A DNA stretch of 64,000 nt, taken from assembly GCA_903901045.1 (NCBI GenBank), contig CAIUPP010000026.1:1-64000 (forward strand), given 5' to 3'. The number at the start of each line of letters is the position of its first letter. Positions within the stretch are counted from its first letter, which is position 1. A program made the position numbers and the translations under genes. Source of the stretch: an uncultured Planctomycetota bacterium. Its GTDB lineage: Bacteria; Planctomycetota; Brocadiia; CAIUPP01. This document shows positions 41,936 through 50,464 of this stretch, piece after piece. The notes under the pieces are model-generated. The model saw only the letters and a program-made list of their open reading frames with translations, was not told the origin of the DNA and ran no database searches.

Positions 41936-42736
41936 ATGAAGTACGCGTTTATGACGTTTTCCTGCCCGGAGTTGACGCTGGACCAAGTCCTCGCGATGGC
42001 CACACGCTTCGGGTACGACGCGGTTGAGCCCAGGATTGACAGCCAACACGGCCACGGGATTGAGACGAGCCTGACTGCCGCCGAGCGCGCTCAGGTCCGC
42101 CGGAAGGTTGCCGCAGGCGGCGTCGCGCTGTGCTGCCTGGCAACGTCGCACTCGTACGCTGATCCGGCCAAGGCGGCCAAAGAGGTCGAAGGAACCATCG
42201 CCAGCGTTCGACTGGCCGCCGACGTGGGCGCTCCGCGCGTGCGCGTCTTTGGCGGACGCATTCCCGCCGGGGTCTCGCGAGAACAGGCCAGCGACCTTCT
42301 CGTGGATTCCCTGCGCTCCGTTGCCAGGGAAATCGCCGGCCTGGGCGTCACCGTGTGCATGGAGACGCATGACGATTGGTGCGACCCGTCCGATCTGGCG
42401 GCGGTCATCCGGCGCGTCAACCACGGGGCCATCGCCGTCAACTGGGACATCATGCACCCCGTGCGACGGGCGCATAAGACGGTGCAGGAGGCTTTCGACA
42501 CCCTGAAGCCATGGATACAGCACGTTCATTTCCATGACGGCGTCACCGCCGGAGATGGGAACCTGGTCTTTGCCCGCATCGGTTCCGGCGAGGTGGATCA
42601 TCGCGCCGCCGTGCGTCTGCTGAAACAGGCGAAGTACGCCGGCTACCTCAGCGGCGAGTGGATGGACTGGGAACCCGCCGAGACGCACCTCCCTCGCGAG
42701 TTGGCGACGATGAAGCAGTACGAGAAGGGACGGTAA
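41936..42736 (+). CDS. Sugar phosphate isomerase/epimerase (Xyl-isomerase-like TIM barrel)
   Basis: 266 residues of the AP-endonuclease-2/xylose-isomerase-like family. Metal ligands expected in the barrel are visible: Glu in DAVEPRID, Glu in VCMETHDDWCD, Asp in AVNWDIMHP, His in IQHVHFHDG and Glu in GYLSGEWMDWEP. It lies 33 bp after the Gfo/Idh/MocA gene and is presumably co-transcribed with it. Substrate not determined. RBS AGGAG upstream of ATG 41936. Confidence 0.88.
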   Translation: MKYAFMTFSCPELTLDQVLAMATRFGYDAVEPRIDSQHGHGIETSLTAAERAQVRRKVAAGGVALCCLATSHSYADPAKAAKEVEGTIASVRLAADVGAPRVRVFGGRIPAGVSREQASDLLVDSLRSVAREIAGLGVTVCMETHDDWCDPSDLAAVIRRVNHGAIAVNWDIMHPVRRAHKTVQEAFDTLKPWIQHVHFHDGVTAGDGNLVFARIGSGEVDHRAAVRLLKQAKYAGYLSGEWMDWEPAETHLPRELATMKQYEKGR

Positions 42737-42852
42737 TCTTCCGTTTGCGGGAACTCACAGGAGCCGCCGCGAGCGCGTCCTTTTGCTGCGCTTCGGCGCA
42801 CGAAGCCGCGCCGGGTTCCATTCGACTTCGCTTCAAAGCAAGGAGCGTGAGC

Positions 42853-43329
42853 GTGATTATCCCGCGCGGCGCATTCCGTGGATCAGTGGGGCTCCTCTTC
42901 TGCCTTCTGCTTGCCGGTTGCGCTCAGCCGAAGGTGCAAGTGATTCGCTGGGATGCTCTCACGGCGCGTGGGTATGCCGCGTCCGATCCCATTGCCTATT
43001 CCCGCGTGAATATCGACCTGGACGAAGCCGGGCAGGCGTTCCAAATCCGAATGCCGGGGGGCAAAATCCTGCCGACGTCCGCCATCACGTTGGAGATGTT
43101 CTCGCAGGGCGGTCCTCAGAAAGATGATGCCCAGGGCGCCCGCTTCTTCAATGTTCTTTTTCCCGCATTGTGGAGGTCGGGGGGCGGGTACACCTTTGAG
43201 TTCGAGAATGGCCGGTTGGTCGGGCTCGGCATCGGCGTACTTAATTTTCAGGTTCCCGATGAGGGGCGGCCGGCGATTGGCAAATCAGGCGCGACGGTGC
43301 TGTACACGCTGCCGCTGACGGAATCCTAA
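42853..43329 (+). CDS. Small lipoprotein of unknown function
   Basis: 158 residues from GTG 42853, 7 nt after AAGGAG (GTG 42847 is also possible). The signal ends in the lipobox LLLAGC (MIIPRGAFRGSVGLLFCLLLAGC). The mature domain has YSRVNIDLDEAGQAFQIRMP, ITLEMFSQGGPQKDDAQGAR and VLYTLPLTES, a beta-rich pattern. No family recognised. The reading frame is open far upstream into the isomerase gene, but that part is antisense-like noise. Confidence 0.7.
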   Translation: MIIPRGAFRGSVGLLFCLLLAGCAQPKVQVIRWDALTARGYAASDPIAYSRVNIDLDEAGQAFQIRMPGGKILPTSAITLEMFSQGGPQKDDAQGARFFNVLFPALWRSGGGYTFEFENGRLVGLGIGVLNFQVPDEGRPAIGKSGATVLYTLPLTES

Positions 43330-43491
43330 CTGGTTGACCTCTTCGGCCCGTATCGAGACAAGATCATCGTATCGGGATTCGATGCGCCGGTAAGCCTGCC
43401 CCCCGCACAATAGCCGCCGATGCTCGCCAAGGCTTGCGAGACATTATCCGTTTGATGGCGTGAAGACCGGTTATTTGGACGAGGTGGCGTC

Positions 43492-43643
43492 AGAAGCTGT
43501 TTTGCTCTGTTGAAACCATCGTGACGGCGTGTCGCTCTTCGTGTGGTCGAGGTGGGGACACAAAACTTTCCTTTGGAAAGTATTGTGTCCCCACCGGCCC
43601 GGCCTGCCAACCGGGATGATTTCAACAGAGCAAAACAGCTTCT
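43492..43643. mobile_element. Nested double palindrome (MITE-like) at the 3' end of the GGDEF gene
   Basis: Outer arms: 24 bp at 43492-43515 are perfectly inverted at 43620-43643 (29 of 30 if extended inward). Inner hairpin 43551-43595: GGTGGGGACACAAAACTTTC and its complement, with one A/A mismatch and a 3-nt loop. The TAG of the HDOD-GGDEF gene overlaps the outer right arm. The inner hairpin is like the terminal sequences I associate with REP-associated tyrosine transposases, but no transposase is present. The rest of the 312-bp gap (43330-43491) holds no gene. Confidence 0.8.
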
Positions 43644-45264
43644 AGGTTTCCTTCGGCCGGCTGTTGTCGGGCAAGTCGATGTAGCGCGTGCGGTTGCGGC
43701 CTGCTTGCTTGGCCTGGTAGAGACACCGGTCGGCTTCTTCGAGCATGATGGCTCCGTCGAGGCTGTCGGAGTCGTGGCGGACAAAGGCCACCCCGACGCT
43801 GATCGTGATGCCGGGCACGCCGGGCACCCAGCGCTTGGAAGATTCCTCGATGCCCATGCGCATCTTCTCGGCCACCGTCAGCGCTCCCTCCAGCGTCGAT
43901 TCCGGCAGCAGCGCAACGAACTCCTCGCCTCCGATGCGCGCCACGCAGTCGGAGCGGCGCGATTCCGTGAGAAGATATCTGCCTATGCCGCTCAGCACCT
44001 GGTCGCCCACGGGATGGCCGTACGTGTCGTTGACCTTCTTGAAATGGTCCACGTCGAACATCAGCAGGCCGAGGTCGTGCCCGTGTCGCCGCGAGCGCGC
44101 CGTTTCGGCGGCGAGTTGCTTGAGGAACTCGCGGCGGTTGGGCAGTTGCGTCAACTCGTCGCAGGAGGCCAGGCGCTGCAACTCGCTGGCCTCCGCCTTG
44201 AGCTGGCGCAGCTCCTCCTCGTGGTGCTGAGCGCGCTCGGTCGCAATCTCGGCGTCGCGCCCCAGGTCGATGGCCAGCCGCGCCACTTCCTGCGTCGCCT
44301 GACGCCGGATCTCGGCATAGTTCGGAATGGAACTGGGGTCGAGATGGAACAGCATGCAGGTCTGGCGCACCCCCTGCTCGGTGCGGGTCAGAATGGATTG
44401 CAGCGCTTCCTCGGACAGGCCGAAATCCAGTTCGGCGCTCTGCTGAACGGCGACCTGGCTGATGCCCTTGGTCTTGTAGTGAAAAAGCTTGGCCACGTCG
44501 GACCCCAGCCCCAGAATCTGGGCGATGCGGACGATCTCCGGCGGGAGCCCCGCCTCGCGCGCCTTCTGCGACGTGTGGTGGAAGGCGACGGCGGAGCAGA
44601 CATCCTCCGGCAATCCCCACCCGCTGAGCAGGGCGCTGCCGACTTCCATGTGGCTCGCGCCCAGGATCTGCCTTTCGATGTCCTGCAGGTCCATCGTGGG
44701 ATGCTCCCGGCGGAACGCGAACACTTCCGCATAGGCCTCGGGCGCGGCGCACTCGATTGCCACCATGCCGATATCCTGAAGCAGCCCGGCGGAGAAGGCG
44801 TCATCGCGCTTGGCGGGCCACACCGTCTCGGCGATCAGGCGGGCGGCGGTGGCGGTGGTCAGAGAGTGTTTCCAGAAGCGGTCGGCTTCGAACTCCGGCG
44901 GGACCTTCCCGGCAATCTCGCTTTCGAGCGTGAAGCCCAGCACCGTCATGCGGGTGACTTTCAGCCCCATCCGCACGACCGCCTCATTCACCGAAGCGAT
45001 CTTCTTCTGCCCGCCGAACACCGCCGAGTTGGCCATGCGCAGAAGCTTGGCGACCATGGCGGCATCCGCCGAGATCGCCGTCGCCAGCCGCGCAAACGTC
45101 ACATCGGGGTCCTTCGTCAACGCCAGCACGTTGGCCGCCACGGCGGGCACGGAAGGAATGGTGGGGCTGGAACAGACCCTTGTGATAAAGGCCTGTGCGC
45201 GCGCATCCGTGGCGCTTGGGTCGGCTTTGGTCATTGCCATCGTCTCGACTCGACCGGGCGGCAT
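43642..45264 (-). CDS. HDOD-GGDEF diguanylate cyclase
   Basis: 540 residues from ATG 45264 (AAGG 5 nt upstream); the frame is open to 45354 but without a ribosome site. N-terminal HDOD domain (IPSVPAVAANVLALTKDPDV, GLLQDIGMVAIE, AFHHTSQKAREAG) with the HD-like residues degenerate. Then a coiled-coil linker (AEIATERAQHHEEELRQLKA) and a GGDEF domain: DELTQLPNRREFLKQL, MFDVDHFKKVNDTYGH, and active-site RIGGEEFVALLP. RRSD five residues before GGEEF is an RxxD inhibitory I-site, so product feedback is likely. Cytoplasmic source of cyclic di-GMP, which could act on the MshEN domains of the PilB proteins. Confidence 0.9.
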   Translation of the reverse strand: MPPGRVETMAMTKADPSATDARAQAFITRVCSSPTIPSVPAVAANVLALTKDPDVTFARLATAISADAAMVAKLLRMANSAVFGGQKKIASVNEAVVRMGLKVTRMTVLGFTLESEIAGKVPPEFEADRFWKHSLTTATAARLIAETVWPAKRDDAFSAGLLQDIGMVAIECAAPEAYAEVFAFRREHPTMDLQDIERQILGASHMEVGSALLSGWGLPEDVCSAVAFHHTSQKAREAGLPPEIVRIAQILGLGSDVAKLFHYKTKGISQVAVQQSAELDFGLSEEALQSILTRTEQGVRQTCMLFHLDPSSIPNYAEIRRQATQEVARLAIDLGRDAEIATERAQHHEEELRQLKAEASELQRLASCDELTQLPNRREFLKQLAAETARSRRHGHDLGLLMFDVDHFKKVNDTYGHPVGDQVLSGIGRYLLTESRRSDCVARIGGEEFVALLPESTLEGALTVAEKMRMGIEESSKRWVPGVPGITISVGVAFVRHDSDSLDGAIMLEEADRCLYQAKQAGRNRTRYIDLPDNSRPKET

Positions 45265-45377
45265 CCTGCCTTTCCCGGTGAGCGCGTCCTCCAGGACATG
45301 GGTCGTAACATTTTCGCTGCCGCGCTTCGCGGCTCCGGTTTCAAATGCGCCCACGACAGAGCAAACGACGGGCGCAT

Positions 45378-45406
45378 ACTATACGCTAATGTGCCGCAAT
45401 TGTGAA
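45378..45406 (-). promoter_or_regulatory. Promoter for the HDOD-GGDEF gene
   Basis: On the minus strand: TTCACA (45406-45401), 17-bp spacer, TATAGT (45383-45378). Confidence 0.55.
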
Positions 45407-45485
45407 GCGACTTTGCCCTGCCATGCGGCGGCAATCCCTCAGTTACGGTGGGCGGGAGGCGCGCCGCGGTCGCACCGCTCGAACG

Positions 45486-45528
45486 CTGGGGACACAAAAC
45501 TTTGCTCCGCAAAGTATTGTGTCCCCAG
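45486..45528. repeat. Solo copy of the GGGGACACAAAACTTT hairpin
   Basis: CTGGGGACACAAAACTTTGC, tcc loop, and its complement ending GTGTCCCCAG. Relative to 43551-43595 the outer GT/AC pairs have become CT/AG and an inner C-G pair has become G-C, so stems are preserved by paired changes. Confidence 0.8.
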
Positions 45529-45582
45529 TTCGCGCAGGGATTGCATGCGGCGCCGGCTGGGGGGGGGCGCTACGCCGTCGGC

Positions 45583-45611
45583 ATGACTTTTGCCATGCGA
45601 TGCCGTATAAT
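45583..45611 (+). promoter_or_regulatory. Promoter for ruvB
   Basis: ATGACT (45583-45588), 17-bp spacer, perfect TATAAT (45606-45611). Gives a leader of about 120 nt containing the two-hairpin element. Confidence 0.65.
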
Positions 45612-45653
45612 CCGATCAGTTGCAGAGAAGCGCGCCACAGACCACACAGAGTC

Positions 45654-45734
45654 GCGAGCACATTAACCGCGCGAACGACTGCGCGGTTGGCGCATTCGTA
45701 TGAACTGCCCAACGGCGGGTAGTTCATTGGGAGA
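45654..45734 (+). promoter_or_regulatory. Two-hairpin repeated element, copy 1 (ruvB leader)
   Basis: Hairpin 1: AACCGCGC-gaacgact-GCGCGGTT (45665-45688). Hairpin 2: ATGAACTGCCC-aacggc-GGGTAGTTCAT (45700-45727), one G-U pair. GGGAG then starts 2 nt later and the ruvB ATG is at 45741. Copy 2 lies before fabG. Confidence 0.75.
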
Positions 45735-45740
45735 AACGTC

Positions 45741-46769
45741 ATGGGTGATCCGAAGGCCGAAGACATCCTTCTGCGCGAGGGGCAGCCGGAGGACTCCACG
45801 CTCGACCAGACCTTGCGGCCGAAGCGCTTCGACGACTTCATCGGGCAGGAGCGGGTCAAAGAGAACCTGCTCATCTACATTAAGGCCGCGCGCGGGCGCA
45901 AAGAGCCGCTGGACCACATCCTCTTCAGCGGCCCTCCCGGACTCGGCAAGACCACCCTGGCCTGCATCATCGCCCACGAGATGGGGGCGGAACTGAAATC
46001 CACCTCCGGCCCCGCAATCGAAAAGGCGGGGGATCTGGCGGGTCTGCTCACGAAACTGCGCGAGGGGGATGTGCTGTTCATCGACGAGATTCACCGCATC
46101 AGCGCCACCGTCGAGGAGTACCTCTACTCGGCGATGGAGGATTATGTCATCGACATCATCCTGGACCAGGGGCCGTCCGCGCGCTCGGTGCGCATCCCGC
46201 TGCCGCGTTTCACGCTGGTTGGCTCCACCACGCGCGAAGGGCTCCTCACCGCGCCGTTCCGGGGGCGATTCGGCGTCGTCGAGCGGCTGGACTTCTATCC
46301 CTGGCAGGACCTCTTCCAGATCGCGCTCAACAGCGCCAAGGCGCTGAACATTCCCATCGAGGAGCCGGGGGCGGAGGAAATCGCCAAACGCTCGCGCGGC
46401 ACCCCGCGGCTGGTCAACCGTTTCCTGCGGCGGCTGCGCGACATGGCGCAGGTGCTGGCCAAGGGGGTCATTACCAAGTCGGTCGCCGAGAGCGGCCTGG
46501 ACCGGCTGGGGGTGGACCAGCGCGGCCTCGGCGCGATGGACCGGCGCATCATCGAAACCATCCTGCGCATGCGCGGCCAGCCGGTCGGACTCAAGACGAT
46601 CGCCGTGACGGTGGGGGAGGAGGAGGACACCATCGAGGATGTGTACGAGCCGTACCTGATCCAGGCCGGCTACCTCGACAAGACCCCGCGCGGGCGGATT
46701 GCCACCGAGGCGGCGATCCGCGATTACGGGAATGACCTTGGCGGGCGGAAAGCGAAGAGCTTGTTCTGA
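45741..46769 (+). CDS. ruvB: Holliday junction branch migration motor RuvB
   Basis: 342 residues. Complete RuvB: LRPKRFDDFIGQ, Walker A FSGPPGLGKTTLACIIAHEM, Walker B LFIDEIHR, sensor 1 LVGSTTREGLLTAPFRGRFG with the arginine finger, sensor 2 SRGTPRLVNRFLRRLRD, and the C-terminal winged helix (RGLGAMDRRIIETI, EPYLIQAGYLDKTPRGR). Hexameric AAA+ motor acting with RuvA. ATG 45741 has GGGAG 7 nt upstream, within the repeated two-hairpin leader, so translation of ruvB might respond to that structure. Confidence 0.96.
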   Translation: MGDPKAEDILLREGQPEDSTLDQTLRPKRFDDFIGQERVKENLLIYIKAARGRKEPLDHILFSGPPGLGKTTLACIIAHEMGAELKSTSGPAIEKAGDLAGLLTKLREGDVLFIDEIHRISATVEEYLYSAMEDYVIDIILDQGPSARSVRIPLPRFTLVGSTTREGLLTAPFRGRFGVVERLDFYPWQDLFQIALNSAKALNIPIEEPGAEEIAKRSRGTPRLVNRFLRRLRDMAQVLAKGVITKSVAESGLDRLGVDQRGLGAMDRRIIETILRMRGQPVGLKTIAVTVGEEEDTIEDVYEPYLIQAGYLDKTPRGRIATEAAIRDYGNDLGGRKAKSLF

Positions 46770-46792
46770 ACGGAAACGGCAGGATAATCCGC

Positions 46793-47062
46793 AGATTACG
46801 CAGATTTTCGCAGATTACGGAAAACGGGTACGGTAGCAGTGAGTATGCGCAGGTGCTTAATTACTTGAAAGCGACAGAGTTCCGGCGCGGGCTTCTGATT
46901 AACTTTGGCAGTCCAAGTCTTGAGACGCGCAGACTCATCCACACGCCGTTGGGCGGCAGTCAGTAGGACACCCAGCCGCAAACTTAGAGGTTCCTGTTTC
47001 AATGTCTTTTTCTCTTGTCCTTTCTTTCCGTAATCTGCGAAAATCTGCGTAATCTGTGGATC
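46793..47062. mobile_element. 36-bp inverted repeats of CGCAGATTAC type flanking a decayed GxxExxY gene
   Basis: Left arm TCCGCAGATTACGCAGATTT... (about 46793-46823) and its complement (about 47026-47060) agree at 35 of 36 positions. The CAGATT unit has a period of about 10 bp. The enclosed stretch holds the remnant gene described next, and nothing else. Confidence 0.8.
46841..46966 (+). pseudogene. C-terminal remnant of a GxxExxY-family protein
   Basis: The frame reads EYAQVLNYLKATEFRRGLLINFGSPSLETRRLIHT and ends at TAG 46964. This matches the conserved end of GxxExxY proteins (PDDEXK_3-like, small nuclease-fold family): the QVLNYLKAT and GLLINFG blocks. The N-terminal GxxExxY part and start codon are missing, so the gene is truncated. 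No intact copy is in the window. Confidence 0.75.
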
Positions 47063-47099
47063 CCTTCTTTTCCGTTGTCGTTATGTCGGGTCAATGGTC

Positions 47100-47669
47100 A
47101 TGAAAGTCCTCATACATATTTGCTGCGCGCCTTGTCTGATCGGGCCGTTGGGGGCGCTGCGCGCGGAGGGGATCGAGCCGGCGGGGTTTTTCTACAATCC
47201 CAACATCCACCCCTTGCTCGAGTTCCGCAAGCGCATCAAGGGGCTGCGGGTGCTCATGGAGCGCGACCCGATCCCCGTGGAGATCGACGAGATGTACGGG
47301 CTGGAGCAGTTCATCTGTGAAACCTACAACCCCGATCCGAAGAAACGCTGCGAGCGCTGCCACGCGCACCGCATGGGGGTTGCCGCCATGAAAGCCGCGC
47401 GGGGCGGGTTCGAGGCGTTCACCAGCACGCTGCTGGGCAGTCCGCACCGCGACCACGAGATGGTGCGCGCGCTGGGCGAACGCGCGGCGGCGCAGGCGGG
47501 GATCCAGTTCCTCTACAGGGACTTCCGCCCGCTGAGCGAAGCCGGGCACGAGGAGGCCCGGCGGCGCGGCATCTACCTGCAACCGTACTGCGGCTGCTGC
47601 TTCAGCGAGTACGAGCGGTTCCGCGACACCACGCGCGAGTTGTACCGCGGCGGCGGAGTGCCAACGTGA
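47100..47669 (+). CDS. queH: Epoxyqueuosine reductase QueH
   Basis: 189 residues. QueH (DUF208) reduces epoxyqueuosine to queuosine in tRNA. Conserved HICCAPC near the N-terminus, later paired cysteines in PKKRCERCHAHRM, and the C-terminal YCGCCFSE; these bind a 4Fe-4S cluster and an adjacent metal. Also FYNPNIHPLLEFRKR and TLLGSPHRDHE. ATG 47100 is used; ATG 47094 adds two residues, and neither has an obvious ribosome site. Shares the pathway with tgt one gene downstream, and overlaps the SpoIID-like gene start. Confidence 0.92.
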   Translation: MKVLIHICCAPCLIGPLGALRAEGIEPAGFFYNPNIHPLLEFRKRIKGLRVLMERDPIPVEIDEMYGLEQFICETYNPDPKKRCERCHAHRMGVAAMKAARGGFEAFTSTLLGSPHRDHEMVRALGERAAAQAGIQFLYRDFRPLSEAGHEEARRRGIYLQPYCGCCFSEYERFRDTTRELYRGGGVPT

Positions 47670-48919
47670 GCAGAGCCAGAGGGCGGTCTTTCGCGTTGGC
47701 GGCTCTGGCCTGCGGGGCCACGCTCGCGCTTTACTCCTGCTATGAGCCCCCTCCGCCCCCGCGCGGTTTCGGCGTCGGGCCGATCATTCCGCTCGTCACC
47801 ACTACCACCACCACCACCGTTCCACCGCGCGCGGAGTTGCCGCCGGTCCCGCATTACGACGCGGCGCCACTGTTGCGCGTCTGGCTCTCGGACCTCTCAG
47901 CGGAGCCGACGGTGATGGTGCGCGGCCCCTGCCGGTTGCAAGAGCGCGGCTCCGCGACTGTCACCACGCTGCCGCGATTCGGACCGGCCAAAGTCCGCCT
48001 CATTAGCGGCGGCTTCAAGCTCGGCGCGGAAAGCTACATGACCACCGCGTTGGAGATCCGACCGGAGGAGGGCTCCGCGCTCTTCATCAACAATATATTG
48101 TACTCCGGCGCGGTCCGCATCATCCGGGGATCGGACGTCCCTGCGATCATCAACCTCATCGATGTGGAAAGCTATCTCCTGGGCGTTCTCGGAAGCGAAA
48201 TGCCGCGCGACTGGCCGGCCGAGGCGCTGAAGGCGCAGGCGGTTGCCGCGCGCAGTTACGCGCTGAGCATGGCGCGCGACCGCGCCGCGACCGAGTGGGA
48301 CATGGTCTCCACCGTCGAGGACCAGGTGTACGACGGCGGGCGGGCGGGGCGGGCGGTCGAAAGCGCCGTCACCGCCACCGCGGGGCAGGTGCTGCTGCAT
48401 GACAACCAGTTCTTTCCCGCCTTCTTCCACTCCACCTGCGGCGGGCACACCGAGAAGCCTTCCGTTGCGCTGGGGAAGCCCGAGTACGATTTTCTGGAAG
48501 GGGTCGAGTGCCCCTGGTGCGCCGCTTCGCCGCACGCGCGCTGGCAGGCGCGCGTGAACCGGTGGGACCTTGCGCGCCGGCTGACGGCGGCGGGGGTCGA
48601 GGTCAATGCCAGCCTCAGCGAGGTGCGGGTGATCGAGCCGTCCGGCGGGCTGGAGCGCAAAATTGAGCTGGTGTATGATGGCGGGGAAAAGCAGGTGACG
48701 ATCACCGACTTCCGCCGCGCCGTCGGCCGGATGGTCATCAAGAGCGGACGCTTCGAGAGCTCGCGCTCGGGCGATGTTTTCCAGTTCGAAGGACGCGGCC
48801 TGGGCCACGGCGCGGGGATGTGCCAGTACGGCGCCAAAGGAATGGCCGAGGCGGGGAAGACGTGGCGGGAGATACTTTCGCACTACTATCAGAACACGGC
48901 GATGGAGAAGCTCTATTGA
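47666..48919 (+). CDS. SpoIID/LytB-domain exported protein
   Basis: 417 residues; GTG 47666 overlaps the queH stop in GTGA. The N-terminus is a signal, probably lipoprotein type (ALAALACGATLALYSC), followed by a Pro/Thr-rich linker (PPPPPRGFG, TTTTTTVPP). The SpoIID domain includes VESYLLGVLGSEMPRDWPAE, LKAQAVAARSYALS, FFHSTCGGHTEKPS with the catalytic-type pattern, and C-terminal GRGLGHGAGMCQYGAKGMA. SpoIID relatives are lytic transglycosylase-like peptidoglycan enzymes; in non-sporulating diderms they act in septal or cell-envelope remodelling. Confidence 0.88.
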   Translation: MSRARGRSFALAALACGATLALYSCYEPPPPPRGFGVGPIIPLVTTTTTTTVPPRAELPPVPHYDAAPLLRVWLSDLSAEPTVMVRGPCRLQERGSATVTTLPRFGPAKVRLISGGFKLGAESYMTTALEIRPEEGSALFINNILYSGAVRIIRGSDVPAIINLIDVESYLLGVLGSEMPRDWPAEALKAQAVAARSYALSMARDRAATEWDMVSTVEDQVYDGGRAGRAVESAVTATAGQVLLHDNQFFPAFFHSTCGGHTEKPSVALGKPEYDFLEGVECPWCAASPHARWQARVNRWDLARRLTAAGVEVNASLSEVRVIEPSGGLERKIELVYDGGEKQVTITDFRRAVGRMVIKSGRFESSRSGDVFQFEGRGLGHGAGMCQYGAKGMAEAGKTWREILSHYYQNTAMEKLY

Positions 48920-48939
48920 TTCTGTCCGCCTTACTTTGA

Positions 48940-50076
<1,137 letters not shown>

Positions 50077-50120
50077 CGTGCGACGCAATTTTCTCTTTTC
50101 TGATTGACAGGAGAAGCTCC

Positions 50121-50450
50121 ATGTTTTTTCTCGCAGATGCGCCCGCGGACGCCCCCGGCGGCAGTCCGCTCCTGCTCATCGTTTGGCTCGTACTCATTGT
50201 CGGTGTATTCTATTTCCTGGTGATGCGCCCGCAGAAGAAGCGCGACAATGAGCGCAAGGCGATGCTGAGCAAGCTCCAGAAGGGAGACCGCATTCTGACG
50301 ATCGGCGGGATCTATGGCGACGTCGTTACCGTCAAAGAGGACTACGTGCTCGTCCAGGTGGACAAGGAGCGCGGGGTCACACTCAAGATGAATCGCACGG
50401 CGATCAATAGCGTGGTGACCCCCGAGTCCGCCGAACAGGAAGAAAAGTAG
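50121..50450 (+). CDS. yajC: Preprotein translocase subunit YajC
   Basis: 109 residues. A short extracytoplasmic N-terminus rich in Asp/Ala/Pro, one membrane segment (LLIVWLVLIVGVFYFLVMRPQ), then the YajC signature RPQKKRDNERKAMLSKLQKGDRIL and GGIYGDVVTV. YajC associates with SecDF and the Sec translocon. RBS AGGAG upstream of ATG 50121; 15 bp before secDF. Confidence 0.93.
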   Translation: MFFLADAPADAPGGSPLLLIVWLVLIVGVFYFLVMRPQKKRDNERKAMLSKLQKGDRILTIGGIYGDVVTVKEDYVLVQVDKERGVTLKMNRTAINSVVTPESAEQEEK

Positions 50451-50464
50451 GAGTCTTCTCCGAT

